The notes: generated from the sequence alone by a model not told the origin. 64,000 nt of DNA from Siphonodentalium dalli (GCA_032622095.1 CP136065.1:213570151-213634150), one strand, 5' to 3'. Positions 20,890-31,202 are shown, numbered from the stretch's first letter. Numbers and translations: made by a program.

Positions 20890-21640
20890 AGACACTTTAC
20901 GCATGGTGCGATAATTCAAAAAATTTCTATCCGATCGGAACCAAATTTTGTATATGAGTTTCTCAGACCAAAATACAGATCGAGTTCAATTATGGGTTTG
21001 ATCCGATTTTGTTTATGGAGTTATGGCCCTTTTTCGACTTCGAATTCACGCATGCTGTCATAACTCAAACATAACCAAATTTGGTATGCGAGTTTCAGAG
21101 CCCAAAATACAGATCGAGTTCGAATATGGGTTTGATCCGATTTATTTTAAAGGAGTTATGACCATTTTTTCGAAAATAAAATTAAAAAAACAAAAATCCG
21201 ATGCTATAACCAAAGTATATTTTGTCCGATTGTGTTCATATTTGATATGTAGATTTATGATGACACGCTCCTCATCTGTATAGTTTTTGGTATTGATTGG
21301 TTGATCGGTTTAGAAAATAATTAACCCTTTACACACATGCTATCCAATGCGATAAGTTGAACATATTTCTTCTGATCTGCCTCATATTTCTTACCTAGGT
21401 TTTTCTTAGCACGTTCTTCGTCTGTGTGGTTTTTGGTATTGTTTAATTAACCCTTTTCACTCTTATGTTTACTTAGAATTCACCCAAGCTGCTATGACTC
21501 AAAACATTTTTCATCTGATCAACACCAAATTTGGTATATGAATTTATCACCCCTAAATACAAATCGAGTTCGAATATGGGTTTGATCCGATATATTTTAA
21601 CAGAGTTATGACCCTTTATAATTCAAGTAATTACTGCTGG
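20770..21640 (+). repeat. GGAGTTATGGCC tandem-module repeat
   Basis: Begins with an inverted pair CACTTGTGGGTTGCAACCCACAAGT, then a (TCCG)/(TCTG)n run (20836-20887). Diverged modules of ~170 bp follow, each with ACCAAATTTGGTATGCGAG, AATACAGATCGAGTTCGAA, TATGGGTTTGATCCG and GGAGTTATGACC. The two plus-strand frames here repeat the same degenerate peptide and are not genes. Confidence 0.8.
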
Positions 21641-22622
21641 GAATTTTAAGAGAACATATCTCACAGACCATGTGTGTAATTGAGATGAGTTAATTATCAC
21701 TATGGACATAAGATATGACATGCTATAAAGCCTGATAGTGGTACTGCTGGCTGGTGGGATTTGTTTATCATAATGTCAAATTGATTGATGGCTATCTGGT
21801 GGAGTTCTGTTTTCTGTGCAATATTAAGTTAACCCCTTTGCTGAAACAGGTTCATTACTAAAGTTTATGTACACACTATAGGACACCTATTCTAAAATAT
21901 TAAATTGGAATAGTCCATTGTTACTTTGTAGGGATGTTTTACAGACATTGTTGTTTACATTACACTGTTGTCTTATCTTAGACAAAAATTAATCCACACA
22001 TTCCTCAGTTCCATGATATGATGTCATTGCAAATGATTAACCCTCTCCACACATCATATGGTTTTGATGCTTTTCATTTGATCATTCTCCTATATTATGT
22101 CCAGGTTGATGGTGATCCACTTTTGATTTGCATGGATTTGGGATTAAAATTAAACCATTCCATAGACACATATTATGCGATAGACAGATATAATATTATG
22201 CCTTTCACTTTGATCCAGGTTCAGTAAGGGTTTCAATAAATCACCAATTGTATATTCGTCATTAGATGAAATGTTTTATTTTGAAATTCCCTCAATTGCA
22301 TTTGGGCTCCAGGGTAATATTAATGGTGCTGGTATTCTTGAGACTGACTTGTTGTATGGGTTTCTAAATCCAATGACATGCTTTGTATAGACTATTTTGT
22401 GTTTATCAGTTCATTAGTTTGGGTAAGATTAACCCTATTCTATCCGATTTGATAGTTTCCATTGATTATGTTTTACATGTAGTTCTAGGCATAGTTGACG
22501 AGAACACACCTCTAACCTGCATAGTGAGGGTCATTTGGTTTATTTGCTTAAAAATATTAACATCCTCCGCCAATCCTGTTGACACAATGTGATAACTAAA
22601 TATTTTTCACATGATCACTATA
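21640..22622. other. Stretch with no recognised gene
   Basis: AT-rich. TTAACCC(T)-type hexamers recur (21322, 21448, 21828, 22038, 22429) and may mark very old repeats, but no boundaries can be drawn. Two 69-codon plus frames look random. Confidence 0.45.
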
Positions 22623-22626
22623 TTAA

Positions 22627-23208
22627 AGGGATGCTGTACGCCAAATGTTGTTGTTGGTTTCTATAGTCTCTGAGTCGGAGCATAAGGTAACAATTTTTCC
22701 ATTATTTGAAAGTATGTTGAGTACGAAGTCATGTTACTGATGACAAATTTACCGGAATGCAAAAATACAAATTATCGTTGTCGAGTAATATTTGTAAAGT
22801 TTTCAACCAAATGAATCAAATAAAAGTTTTATTATATGCATACTAGTCCCATATAATCATTTAAGTTATTGTATCATCGCTAGTCAGTGAGTGGCTTGAG
22901 TGTTCTCCCCGTATCATCATAATATTTTAAGCGATCGTGTGTGCGATCGGTTTAAAATCCAGTATCCCTCAATTACTGTTTTTGATTACGGTAATTCGTA
23001 ATTTAATTGACGCCATTTTATGGCTCCAGTCATAAATTCAATTTATATCAAATTATTAACTTTTAAATTATTAAATTTTAAGCTAGCCTATTAACCTGAG
23101 CGTTTACAGAATACATCTTCGACTCAAATTACTTATGTTTCTATATATTATCGATATTAGATCGTTGTTGTCACCGGAAATTTAATGAAAATGGCGTACA
23201 GTACCCCT
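22627..23208. mobile_element. TTAA-flanked MITE, 582 bp (copy 1)
   Basis: Ends AGGGATGCTGTACGCC and GGCGTACAGTACCCCT, with TTAA outside both (22623-22626 and 23209-23212). Interior ATGTTGTTGTTGGTTTCTAT and AGTCGGAGCATAAGGTAAC. Closely related along its whole length to 62582-63132. Confidence 0.85.
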
Positions 23209-23485
23209 TTAAGTGTGAATTGTTGAAACTTTAGCACTCATGAAAAGGTTGATGTAAGGATTTATAAAATTTATAAAAATAGCTAATCGCTATCGCCAAG
23301 GGATGGGTTAAACATCTGCCGATCGTGCTCGGCCTCTCGTTTAATTCCTATAAAAGAAGACTTACAAGACAAAAAATCGGACCGGGTTGGGTCGGGTTTT
23401 GTTTTGCGCTTCTCGTAATATCTTTCATTTAAACCTTCCTATACTAAATACTCACTGACGAGTAGTTCACTTAGGTCATTTTCAA

Positions 23486-23532
23486 ATAATAAGTTCAACA
23501 AACGACCATTCGTCGTTTGTTGAACTTATTAT
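23486..23532. other. Perfect 21-bp hairpin
   Basis: ATAATAAGTTCAACAAACGA(C) at 23486-23506 pairs without mismatch with 23512-23532 around a 5-base loop CATTC. Confidence 0.9.
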
Positions 23533-23594
23533 CTGAACACCCTCTCCCCCAATGAATATGAATCATTCTGCTATTATATTATCTATATATTATC

Positions 23595-24010
23595 TATTTA
23601 TACCCCCCCCCCCCCCGCAACGAGTCCGTCCGTATGTCCGTCCGTGGACACAATTTTGTCCGGAGTTTTTCTCAGTCGTTTTATGATCATTTTCCGTGAA
23701 ACTTGGCACAGACATCAACCACCATGGGAACCTGTGCACCTGCGATTATGACGTCTGTCAGACCTTTTTTTGTGGAGTTATCCCCACTTTTTCGTAACAT
23801 GTATAATTTTGTCCGAGCTTTTATTCCTACATTATTAGGTCAATTTTTTTTTAAACTTGGCACAGATATTTAGTACCATGGGAACCTGTGCACCTGCGAT
23901 TATGACGCCTTCCGACATTTTTGGTGGAGTTATCCCCCTTTTTCGACTTAGAAATGTTTCGCAACATGCATAATTTTTTTCGAGCTTTTATTCAGTCAAT
24001 AAATTTAGGA
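23595..24010 (+). repeat. TCCGTCCG / GGAGTTATCCCC tandem modules
   Basis: A poly-C run and GTCCGTCCGTATGTCCGTCC precede two ~190-bp modules, each with TTTGTCCG(G)AG, AAACTTGGCACAGA, CCATGGGAACCTGTGCACC, TGCGATTATGACG and GGAGTTATCCCC. Same general type as 20770-21640 but a different family. It ends in TTAGGGTTAG-like sequence near 24030, too short to be telomeric. Confidence 0.75.
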
Positions 24011-24125
24011 TTAGAGTTAGAGGTTAGGGTTAGGGGGTTTAGTGTTAGGGTTACTTGTTGACATAATTTCAGTGCCAAAATTATGGTAATGGCTACTTCA
24101 TTCGAATAACATTTTGAATACGGGG

Positions 24126-24133
24126 GGTATTAC
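24126..24133. repeat. hAT-type 8-bp target duplication (left)
   Basis: GGTATTAC, repeated exactly at 25200-25207. Confidence 0.85.
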
Positions 24134-25199
24134 CAGGGATGTGGCTAGAGGGTCTCCGCTGGGGGGGTGTCCACCTTGGGAATTTCCAACTGCACCCCCC
24201 CCTTGAGTCGGAATCACACCAACACAACTTTTTGCATAATTCCATTTGCACCCCCCTTGAGTCGGAATCACACCAACACAACTTTTTGCATAATTCCACT
24301 TGCACCCCCCCCCCTTGAGTCGAAATCGCACCAACAACTGTTTGTTTGCATAATTCCATTTGCACCCCCCCCCCCCCACCCTTGTACCTCATGCTCAGGC
24401 CTAATTTCCTATATATTCATAAGCCAGCTACCGACAACAGCCCAGGAAACACCGGGCCGACCATGGTTGTTTGGCCCGGTGTGAGAAAATTTTGAAAAGT
24501 AGCTTTCCTAGTGTTGGAAATTTCAAACCTCATGCTCCCCCTCAGGTTGGAAAATTCTTCAACTGATGACCATTTATGTCTACAAGTTTGACCAAATGTA
24601 GTAAAATATTGTTTTGCTAAACTAATTAGCAGTTTTGTATTGGCCATGTGGATGGGGCAATGACACACCGGGCCGACCATGGTTCGGCCCGGTGTGCGAA
24701 AATTTTGAAATCTGAACAAGAAAATCGCAAAATCCTAACATCTAGACTAGCCTCAAGCCTTCCTACTGTTGGAAATTTCAAACCCTACACCCCCACTTAG
24801 TTTGGAAAATTTCCAACTGATGATAATTCCAATGACAATGTTGACCAATTGTATGACAATATTGTTTTCTTAAATTAACTAGAAGTTTTTGACTGGCCAC
24901 GGGGGAGGGACCAGGACACAAGCTTTCCAAGTGTTGGAAATTTCCAACCTGTCACCCCCCTAAGGTTGGAAAATTTCCAACTGATGTCCATTTCTGTCAA
25001 AAAAATTGACAAAAAATAGGAACATATGCAAATATTGGTCGAAAAACAATAAATTCCCCCAATAAATTGTTTTATAATCAAACTACAAGAACATTTTCAA
25101 CCTATTGTTGGTGTGAAATTTCGTTGTGGCAGGTATGAAATTTCCAACTATTGAAAATATAGCTCTCTGCTGGGGGGGGGGGGGTGAGCCACATCCCTG
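24134..25199. mobile_element. Non-autonomous hAT-like element with poly-C tandem units
   Basis: Terminal repeats CAGGGATGTGGCT and AGCCACATCCCTG with a perfect 8-bp duplication are the hallmark of the hAT superfamily. Interior: four ~57-bp tandem units (TTGCATAATTCCATTTGCAC, C-run, TTGAGTCGGAATCACACC) at 24180-24385; two copies of an ACACCGGGCCGACCATGG palindrome (~24450, ~24665); and several GTTGGAAATTTC modules. The 99- and 105-codon frames on either strand are read through the tandem units and are not genes. Length 1066 bp, no transposase. Confidence 0.9.
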
Positions 25200-25209
25200 G
25201 GTATTACTT

Positions 25210-25447
25210 AGTCTCATCTGGGACAAGCCCATCTCTAGTTATGTCAGTTGTCTGAGTTTATTACCTGAACTCCCCTCCAAATGAATAATAGAATGTTACA
25301 ATGTACACTTTTATAACTGAGTTGGATTATCCATTTAGTATAGAAATGATTAAAATGCTCGTGTAAGTTTCGTTTTTTTGCTTTTGTTTTAATTGTTTGT
25401 TTGGCATACATCAAACATCACATTAATTCTCTTCTTTCTCCCTCCAG
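25210..25447 (+). other. Intron end upstream of the TRIM-like exon
   Basis: AT-rich DNA ending in a strong acceptor, a long C/T tract (CTCTTCTTTCTCCCTCCAG) closing at 25447. Any 5' exon of the gene lies further left and was not found. Confidence 0.6.
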
Positions 25448-25459
25448 GATTAAAGAGCT

Positions 25460-27031
25460 ATGTCTTCGATAACTCGGACGTGTAAATTTCACAGAGATAC
25501 AATTCAGTCCTTCTGCACGAATCATGGCATCTATTGTTGTCCAACATGTCACAAAGAACTATATAAAGACTGTTCAGTGTTGTCTGAATACGAGGCTAGA
25601 AATTATTTTCAAAAAACCGCCCAAGCATCAGCTTTAAAGATAGAGGGTGTCATGCATGACTGCCATATGTTGGTGGCTTCTTTGCAAAATCACCACGATG
25701 AAGTACACCGACAAAATGACACGGCCATCGATTGTATGGTGAAATTTTACGACCAAATTCAATCAACTGTCGAAACGTCACGACGAGAGTGTATCGAGAA
25801 AATTCGCACGTTAACTGCGGAGAAAAGTGATGACATCGAGAAACAAGTGAAAAAATGTGAAGAACTCGGAGAATTTCTTGGAGATCTCAAACAAACAGTT
25901 GATGCCGATGTCAAAACTGATCCAGAAAACGAGGATCATACAGTCAAATGTCTTCAAGAGCCATTGGACCTGGCTAAACTCAATTTGCGGTCGGTTGAAC
26001 TCCGCGACGGACTAACATCGGCAGAAATAAAGTTGAACGCATACAACAGTGCAAACCAGCATTTCACAATTCCAATCCAGAATGATAGTAATATCATCCA
26101 AGGACTGAGTGATAAACTTAGAGTCATGTGTGAATCAATCGGTAAATCACAAGAGCGACACGAAGGAAGTTCCGTTGTCAACGGACTTGCCACTGCAGAG
26201 GGAGATGTTCGTGCTGAAGGCGCGTGCGCAGATGTGATCGCTCATCCACTTTCTTTAGTCGTCCCCCGGTCATTTCGGAAAGTTTCTGAGTTTACTCATT
26301 GGGGTACAGATCGGGTTGTACGTTTGGCACGTTGGCCAGGTGGTCTTCACATACTTATTGCTTCCATGGGTCCTAGCAAACTAACCCGGGTGGATATGGA
26401 TGGAATGAAACTAGTCGTCGAGAGAACGAAGGCCGCGATTTACGACTTTTGCATCAGAGACGATGAAGTGTTTGCGGCTGCAGCTCGTGATCACGTGATA
26501 TTGGTTTACAATCTTGGTACCCTCCGCTTCGTCCGCCAGATAGCCACGATCGGCAAATGCTCGAGCATCATCAGCGTGGACAAGGATCTCGTTGTCATAT
26601 TTCATTTCAGCGACAATAAACGCGCATCTAGAATGACTGAGACCGGCTGTGTGACGCACACATCATCTTACAAATTCAAACACCCGGTGGCCATTGTAGC
26701 GACATCTACCGGCGGGAAAATTCTGGTATCAGATTCTGGCTCTATCGTTGTTTTGGCTGCAGGGGACATGTCTGTTATAACCAAGGTGACACACCCGGAG
26801 GTTAATGATCCACATGGTTTGTGTGTCGCGGGTGAACACGTGCTTGCTGCATGTGCTGGGTCAGACACTGTTGTAGAACTTGACGGCTGTGGGGGATACA
26901 GCAGAACTGTTCTCCGGAAACATGATGGTATCGTGGAGCCTTACGAATTATCGTACGATAGTCCATCCACAAATCTGGTGGTGAGTTCCTTGTCAAACTC
27001 GGAGAAAATTCTTGTATTGTCAGGTGTATGA
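25460..27031 (+). CDS. RING-less TRIM-like protein (B-box, coiled coil, propeller)
   Basis: A single 523-codon coding exon. Residues 8-38 form a B-box-like zinc site, C8-x2-H11-x7-C19-x2-H22-x4-C27-x2-C30-x7-C38. The usual two histidines after the CxxC are replaced by one cysteine. Residues ~60-225 are charged and helical (probable coiled coil, e.g. TSRRECIEKIRTLTAEKSDD). Residues ~265-523 look like an NHL-type six-bladed propeller (HILIASMGPSKLTRVD, KILVSDSGSIVVL, DPHGLCVAGEHVLAACAGSD). There is no RING, so ubiquitin-ligase activity is not expected from this exon alone; a cytoplasmic scaffold or binding role is inference from the family. I chose this ATG because a strong 3' splice site ends 12 nt upstream, exactly as in the paralogue at 42263. 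No disruption is visible. A hairpin transposon starts about 50 bp after the stop. Confidence 0.9.
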   Translation: MSSITRTCKFHRDTIQSFCTNHGIYCCPTCHKELYKDCSVLSEYEARNYFQKTAQASALKIEGVMHDCHMLVASLQNHHDEVHRQNDTAIDCMVKFYDQIQSTVETSRRECIEKIRTLTAEKSDDIEKQVKKCEELGEFLGDLKQTVDADVKTDPENEDHTVKCLQEPLDLAKLNLRSVELRDGLTSAEIKLNAYNSANQHFTIPIQNDSNIIQGLSDKLRVMCESIGKSQERHEGSSVVNGLATAEGDVRAEGACADVIAHPLSLVVPRSFRKVSEFTHWGTDRVVRLARWPGGLHILIASMGPSKLTRVDMDGMKLVVERTKAAIYDFCIRDDEVFAAAARDHVILVYNLGTLRFVRQIATIGKCSSIISVDKDLVVIFHFSDNKRASRMTETGCVTHTSSYKFKHPVAIVATSTGGKILVSDSGSIVVLAAGDMSVITKVTHPEVNDPHGLCVAGEHVLAACAGSDTVVELDGCGGYSRTVLRKHDGIVEPYELSYDSPSTNLVVSSLSNSEKILVLSGV

Positions 27032-27077
27032 GAGGTCAACATGGACTTAATACTTGGACTTAATCGCTATCATATTG

Positions 27078-27951
27078 AGCTTAAGCGCACTTAAAACCCC
27101 AGCGCCCTTGTTCTGCCACGACCGTCTACATGTTGTATTTCTCCGAATGTCGACATTCGTAATCTGAAACGTTCATGCTCTATATCGCACGTCGACATTC
27201 GTGAACTAGAACGTATGTGTTCCCAAATGTATGTTATATGAGCTCCCCACGGAGGCCTCTAACCCAGAAATAGATATATGCTACATCCGCCCAAAGATAT
27301 GCACAGCGCTTATGAACCCCACGTAGTTCAATCACATGTCGCAGCAGGGGGATTACTATCATTTGAATACCAGTGGATATTCTATCACATTGAAAGCTAA
27401 CGTCAGCAATAATGGAGTTACTGTTCTTCTGTACACAACAATATCCTGTTAATATCAATGCTTTATTCGTGTCAAACATGTGCATACGCGTGACCAAAAT
27501 TCAGATTCAATTGCGTTGACAGTATATATTCCGTATACAACGTATATATACTACGCTGTGTTCAACCCAAAAACTTATTATGTTTGCGTACATCGACCTT
27601 TATTTTCTGACAAAGTTGTACCGCGTGGTATTGTGCCTAATGTGTTCATGGCAAATTCCATAACAATTTCCACGTGTGTATGTAAATATATGTTTGACTC
27701 CAACAATCAATTTGCATATTGTCAGGATATTGTATATATACACAAGAACAGTAACTCCATTCTGCTGACGTTAGATTTCATTGTGCACCTATTTTGGGAC
27801 ATGGGCATTCTATGTTACGAATGCCGACTGTCGACTTGTGGTATACATTAACATTATGAACCTTCTAGATTACCAATGTTGACGCGTGGTATAAAGTGAA
27901 ATAGAAGGTCGATGTAGAACAAGGGAGCTGGGTTTTAAAAGTCGTTTAATG
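27078..27951. mobile_element. Long inverted-repeat element downstream of TRIM-like gene
   Basis: Left arm (ACTTAAAACCCCAGCGCCCTTGTTCTG... to GGAGTTACTGTTCTTCTGTA at ~27415) pairs with the right arm (GAACAGTAACTCCATTCTGC at ~27746 to GAACAAGGGAGCTGGGTTTT at ~27917). The arms are unequal because of indels. The plus-strand frame at 27480-27851 (123 codons) lies in loop and arm and has no family resemblance. Confidence 0.75.
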
Positions 27952-28037
27952 GCTCGTGACTGCACATTCATCAACTAAATGGTCTCGACCATCTAGTTTA
28001 CGAATGTCAAGTGGGTCGTGCTTTAACCCTGGTTTAA

Positions 28038-28043
28038 ATAAAA
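28038..28043 (+). terminator. Candidate AATAAA signal after TRIM-like gene
   Basis: AATAAA about 1 kb after the stop codon at 27031 and directly beyond the hairpin element. If used, the element is part of the 3' UTR. Uncertain. Confidence 0.25.
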
Positions 28044-28068
28044 TGCTCAATTGATTGGCCTAAGTCTA

Positions 28069-28876
28069 TTCGTGAATTTTCAAATTAATCTCAATTTCAA
28101 ACAATCAATTTTAAGGGAAAAATCATTATCTTTTATAACTAATGTATGCTATAGTATTATTACAACACGTGTTTATCCCCACAATATGGCAGATTTGTTT
28201 GAATTATGTGAAATATTGGTTTAAAAAAGAATATTTTTTTTCATGTAGATCGATAGACAGTTTGATAGGAAATATTAAAAAACACACTGCATTCTCTAGA
28301 CTATGAACCTAACTAGGGTATGCGCTCATTCTACCATCTGAAATCATTACTGTCTGGGGGGAAATAAATAAAACATTTTTTATTGCATATTTTAGTTTTG
28401 GTAGCCATTTCTATATTTTTACCGGGTAAAGGACAAAAAACAACATTGATATTATTCAATCAAGTTCCCAATAATCTGGCAGACATAAATACTCAATACT
28501 GTTTTCATCTTTTCAGACATTATGTAGTTTTATGGTGATTTTCCTTTAAATAAATAGTTCTCCAAATGGCTGCCAAAAAAAAAAAAAAACTATTAAAATA
28601 TGCACTGAAAAATGTGTTTTTAATTTTCTCGCAGACAGTCATGATTTCAGATGGTATATTTTAAAAATATTTCCTTTCAAACTGTCTATCGACCTACATG
28701 AAACAAGTTGTTTTTTTGAACCACATTTTTTTGCATAATCTAACAAATCTCTCATATTGTGAGGGTAAACATATGTGCTCTGTTTTAATACTATAGCACA
28801 TATCGGTTATAACGGATATTGATTTCTCCCTTCAAATTGATCGTTTGAAATCAAGATTTTTTGAGAATTCACGAAT
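28069..28876. mobile_element. Long inverted-repeat element, arms ~250-290 bp
   Basis: Left arm 28069-28360: TTCGTGAATTTTC, CAATTTCAAACAATCAATTT, TGCTATAGTATTATTACAAC, CACAATATGGCAGATTTGTT, CATGTAGATCGATAGACAGT, CCATCTGAAATCATTACTGT. Right arm 28632-28876 is its inverse: ACAGTCATGATTTCAGATGG, ACTGTCTATCGACCTACATG, AACAAATCTCTCATATTGTG, AATACTATAGCACATAT, GATCGTTTGAAATC, GAATTCACGAA. The left arm holds ~55 extra bases. Loop about 270 bp. Confidence 0.85.
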
Positions 28877-29157
28877 TGTAATTGTAATGCCATGCAATTC
28901 AGTTCAGTTTGAAGTACGCGACAACAAATTTTGATTGCCTCCTTCATTCTAAAAGAATTTTGTATATTATGATTATCAGATGACATGCCTGATATTGATA
29001 ATTTATTGGTCTCTTGTTGTGGGCGGGGTTTTGAATCAGAGTCTTCACTTTCTGAAGTCAAGATTGTTGCTACCGATCCATCTCTTGTGCCTTTTCCAAT
29101 ATCTCCAGAACAGGGTTCACTCGAAGAGGACAGCGCTGAATTTTCGTCAAATATCAC
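28807..29157 (-). CDS. Possible exon, unknown protein
   Basis: The minus strand is open for 116 codons with no upstream ATG; the first methionine is at about residue 58 of the frame. The N-terminal part is acidic and serine-rich (SALSSSSEPCSGDIGKGT, TSESEDSDSKPRPQQETN) with codon choice that looks more coding than its surroundings. The C-terminal third runs into the arm of the hairpin element and is probably not original coding sequence. A possible acceptor (TGTATCAAG) lies just upstream and a CACGTG at 29239. It may be an exon cut by the element, or chance. Confidence 0.25.
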   Translation of the reverse strand: MIFDENSALSSSSEPCSGDIGKGTRDGSVATILTSESEDSDSKPRPQQETNKLSISGMSSDNHNIQNSFRMKEAIKICCRVLQTELNCMALQLQFVNSQKILISNDQFEGRNQYPL

Positions 29158-29199
29158 CTTGATACAGTTTTATTGCTAGATTTCCGAACGAGTTATCTC

Positions 29200-30400
29200 A
29201 ATTTCGCGACATTCGCACGACAATACTGAAACTAGACGCCACGTGATAACACAATCTGGTATTTTATGCATAATATGTTAAGACGAATCATTACTAAATA
29301 TCTTCCTGCAATCCTGATGTCCTTATGACAAGTGTGAAACCCACAATAACACTCAGAAAATAGTTACCAAGAAATATTAGGGTTATGATGCACGCTGGTT
29401 GTTATTACGGATTTACTCAGATACACAATAAGCAGTGTTCATAGTTATCTCCATATTTCATGGGAACCTACATTCAAAGTGTTATTGTTAATTTCCAAAT
29501 GGTCATAAACACATCGGAATTGCAGGAAGGGATTCAGAAATATGTTGTCTTGACATATTATGGATCAAAATACCAGATTGTGTTCTCTAGTGCCCTCTAG
29601 TTGTAGTAATTTATTGCCATACTGTTTGGCACCACGCGAGAGACTTATGAAACAAACACAAAAAATATTTCTTTCTGTTCAGAGTTACATTTAGGCGACT
29701 AACCGATTTCACGATTAAACTAGCGATAATAGCGATTATTTATATGCTAACATGACAACAGCCACTCACTCAGCTGATTGGCGATACAGCCTCTAAACTC
29801 ATAGTTAATTACATATCTAAATCTAACATTACACAGACACAGTGTACCTTTAGTATGCATGCATCTATAGTACCGTCTATCTTATTTAGTTCATTATGTT
29901 TATGTAACTTCACCAATATGTGTTCTCAAGGCAGCTTGCCTGAATCTATATCTGTTATTGTATATCATTTGTTTGTTGGAGAGGGGCGTTGATATGTTAG
30001 AAATAACTTGTGCCCCAATCCAATTAGCGAGTTGCTGACAAACTATTTATACCATGTCTCCCTATATTACTATGTAAAACATCATATATAATAGATTTCT
30101 GCTTTACACCCTACTGTGTGTGAACAGGAGTCCCACAGTGATATACACTTCAACTGTGGGTAAAACGTTTCAATGGCATTTCATGGGTTAATGGGCCACT
30201 TAATTTTCGAACCCTCAGATAGTTTTATATAAAATATATATGCCATATTATACACCATTTGAAAGATGAAGCTCCAACACATTGTATTGTCAACTTATTC
30301 GGTGTAATAAACCAACGTATGTTTCTATTTTTTTCAATGGAAGGGGAATAAATCCAGATTTTTTTTGAAGAACTCTATAAAGTTATTTCTCTTCCATTCA
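29200..30400. other. Stretch with no recognised gene
   Basis: AT-rich DNA without long frames, tandem repeats or RNA genes that I can recognise. Confidence 0.5.
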
Positions 30401-30401
30401 G

Positions 30402-30450
30402 GGGGGGGGGGGGGGGGTGTCGGAAAAAATTCCAGGCACGTATGATGGGG
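30402..30450 (-). repeat. Poly-G run with GTCGGAAAAAATTCCAGGCACG
   Basis: A 16-G run followed by the inverse of the sequence that precedes the poly-C runs at 4528 and 34908. Confidence 0.6.
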
Positions 30451-30576
30451 TGGTGTGTGTCTCTCGGGTCGATAAGCAGTTTTTTCCATGTGCCAATTTT
30501 TTTCTTCCATTTCTGCTATTGAGTCTTATTTTGATGTGTTTTGAACAGAAACAGGTCATAGTTAATAGCAATGCTA

Positions 30577-31202
30577 TCTATTATATATTTTGGAAGATAT
30601 GTCTGTGTGTCTGTCTGTGTGTCTGTCTGTGTGTCTGTGTGTTCGCGATGGACTCGAAAACGGCCGAACCGATTTCGATGAAACTTGGTATGTGGGGATA
30701 TTTTCGACCGAGAACTGGCATGGGCCTATTAATTTGTCCGTGCGACGTGACCTTGACCTTGAAATCGGGTAATTTCAAGGTCAAACGCCCGAATATCTCG
30801 GGATTTAGATGAAACTTGGTATGTTGGGGTATTGTCGGCCGAGGGGTAACATGAGCCTATTAATTTGCCTGTGCGACGTGACCTTGACCTTGAAATCGTG
30901 TAACTTCAAGGTCAAATCGCCAATTTTGATGGGATTTCGACGAAATTTGATACGTGGGGTTACTTTTGTCCACTGATTGTTTTGCACGGGTCCAATCGTG
31001 ACCCCGACCAGACCTTGACCTTCAAAATGATCAATTCAAGGTCAAATCGGGTAAAACGGGATGGATTTCGACGGGCACGTTTGTCGGGTACTTTTGTCCG
31101 GGCAGTGTTTTTGGACTGGTCAAATCGTGACCCCACTTGACCTTGACCTTCAAAATGGACAATTCAAGGTCAAAGCCCGGACGAAGTCGGGTCACCTTCT
31201 AG
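30577..31202 (+). mobile_element. Helitron-like element, copy 1 (626 bp)
   Basis: Begins with TCTATTATATATTTTGGAAG directly after an A and ends with a GC stem (CCCGGACGAAGTCGGG), then TCACCTT and CTAG followed by T. That is the canonical Helitron layout: 5'-TC, 3' hairpin about 10 nt before CTRR, A^T insertion. Interior: a TCTGTGTG microsatellite, then four ~122-bp modules, each with GATTTCGATGAAACTTGG, CGTGACCTTGACCTTGAAAT and TTCAAGGTCAAA. No Rep/helicase, so non-autonomous. Confidence 0.8.

Noticed and set aside
24010-24055. TTAGGGTTAG-like stretch as telomeric repeat
   Set aside because: Only a few imperfect units mixed with GAGTTAGAGG; not a telomere array.
24093-24484. Cys/Gly-rich 93-105-codon frames
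   Set aside because: They follow the ~57-bp tandem units of the hAT-like element; frames on both strands repeat the same peptide.
27480-27851. 123-codon plus frame after the TRIM-like gene
   Set aside because: Lies in the arm and loop of the inverted-repeat element; no ATG context or family resemblance.
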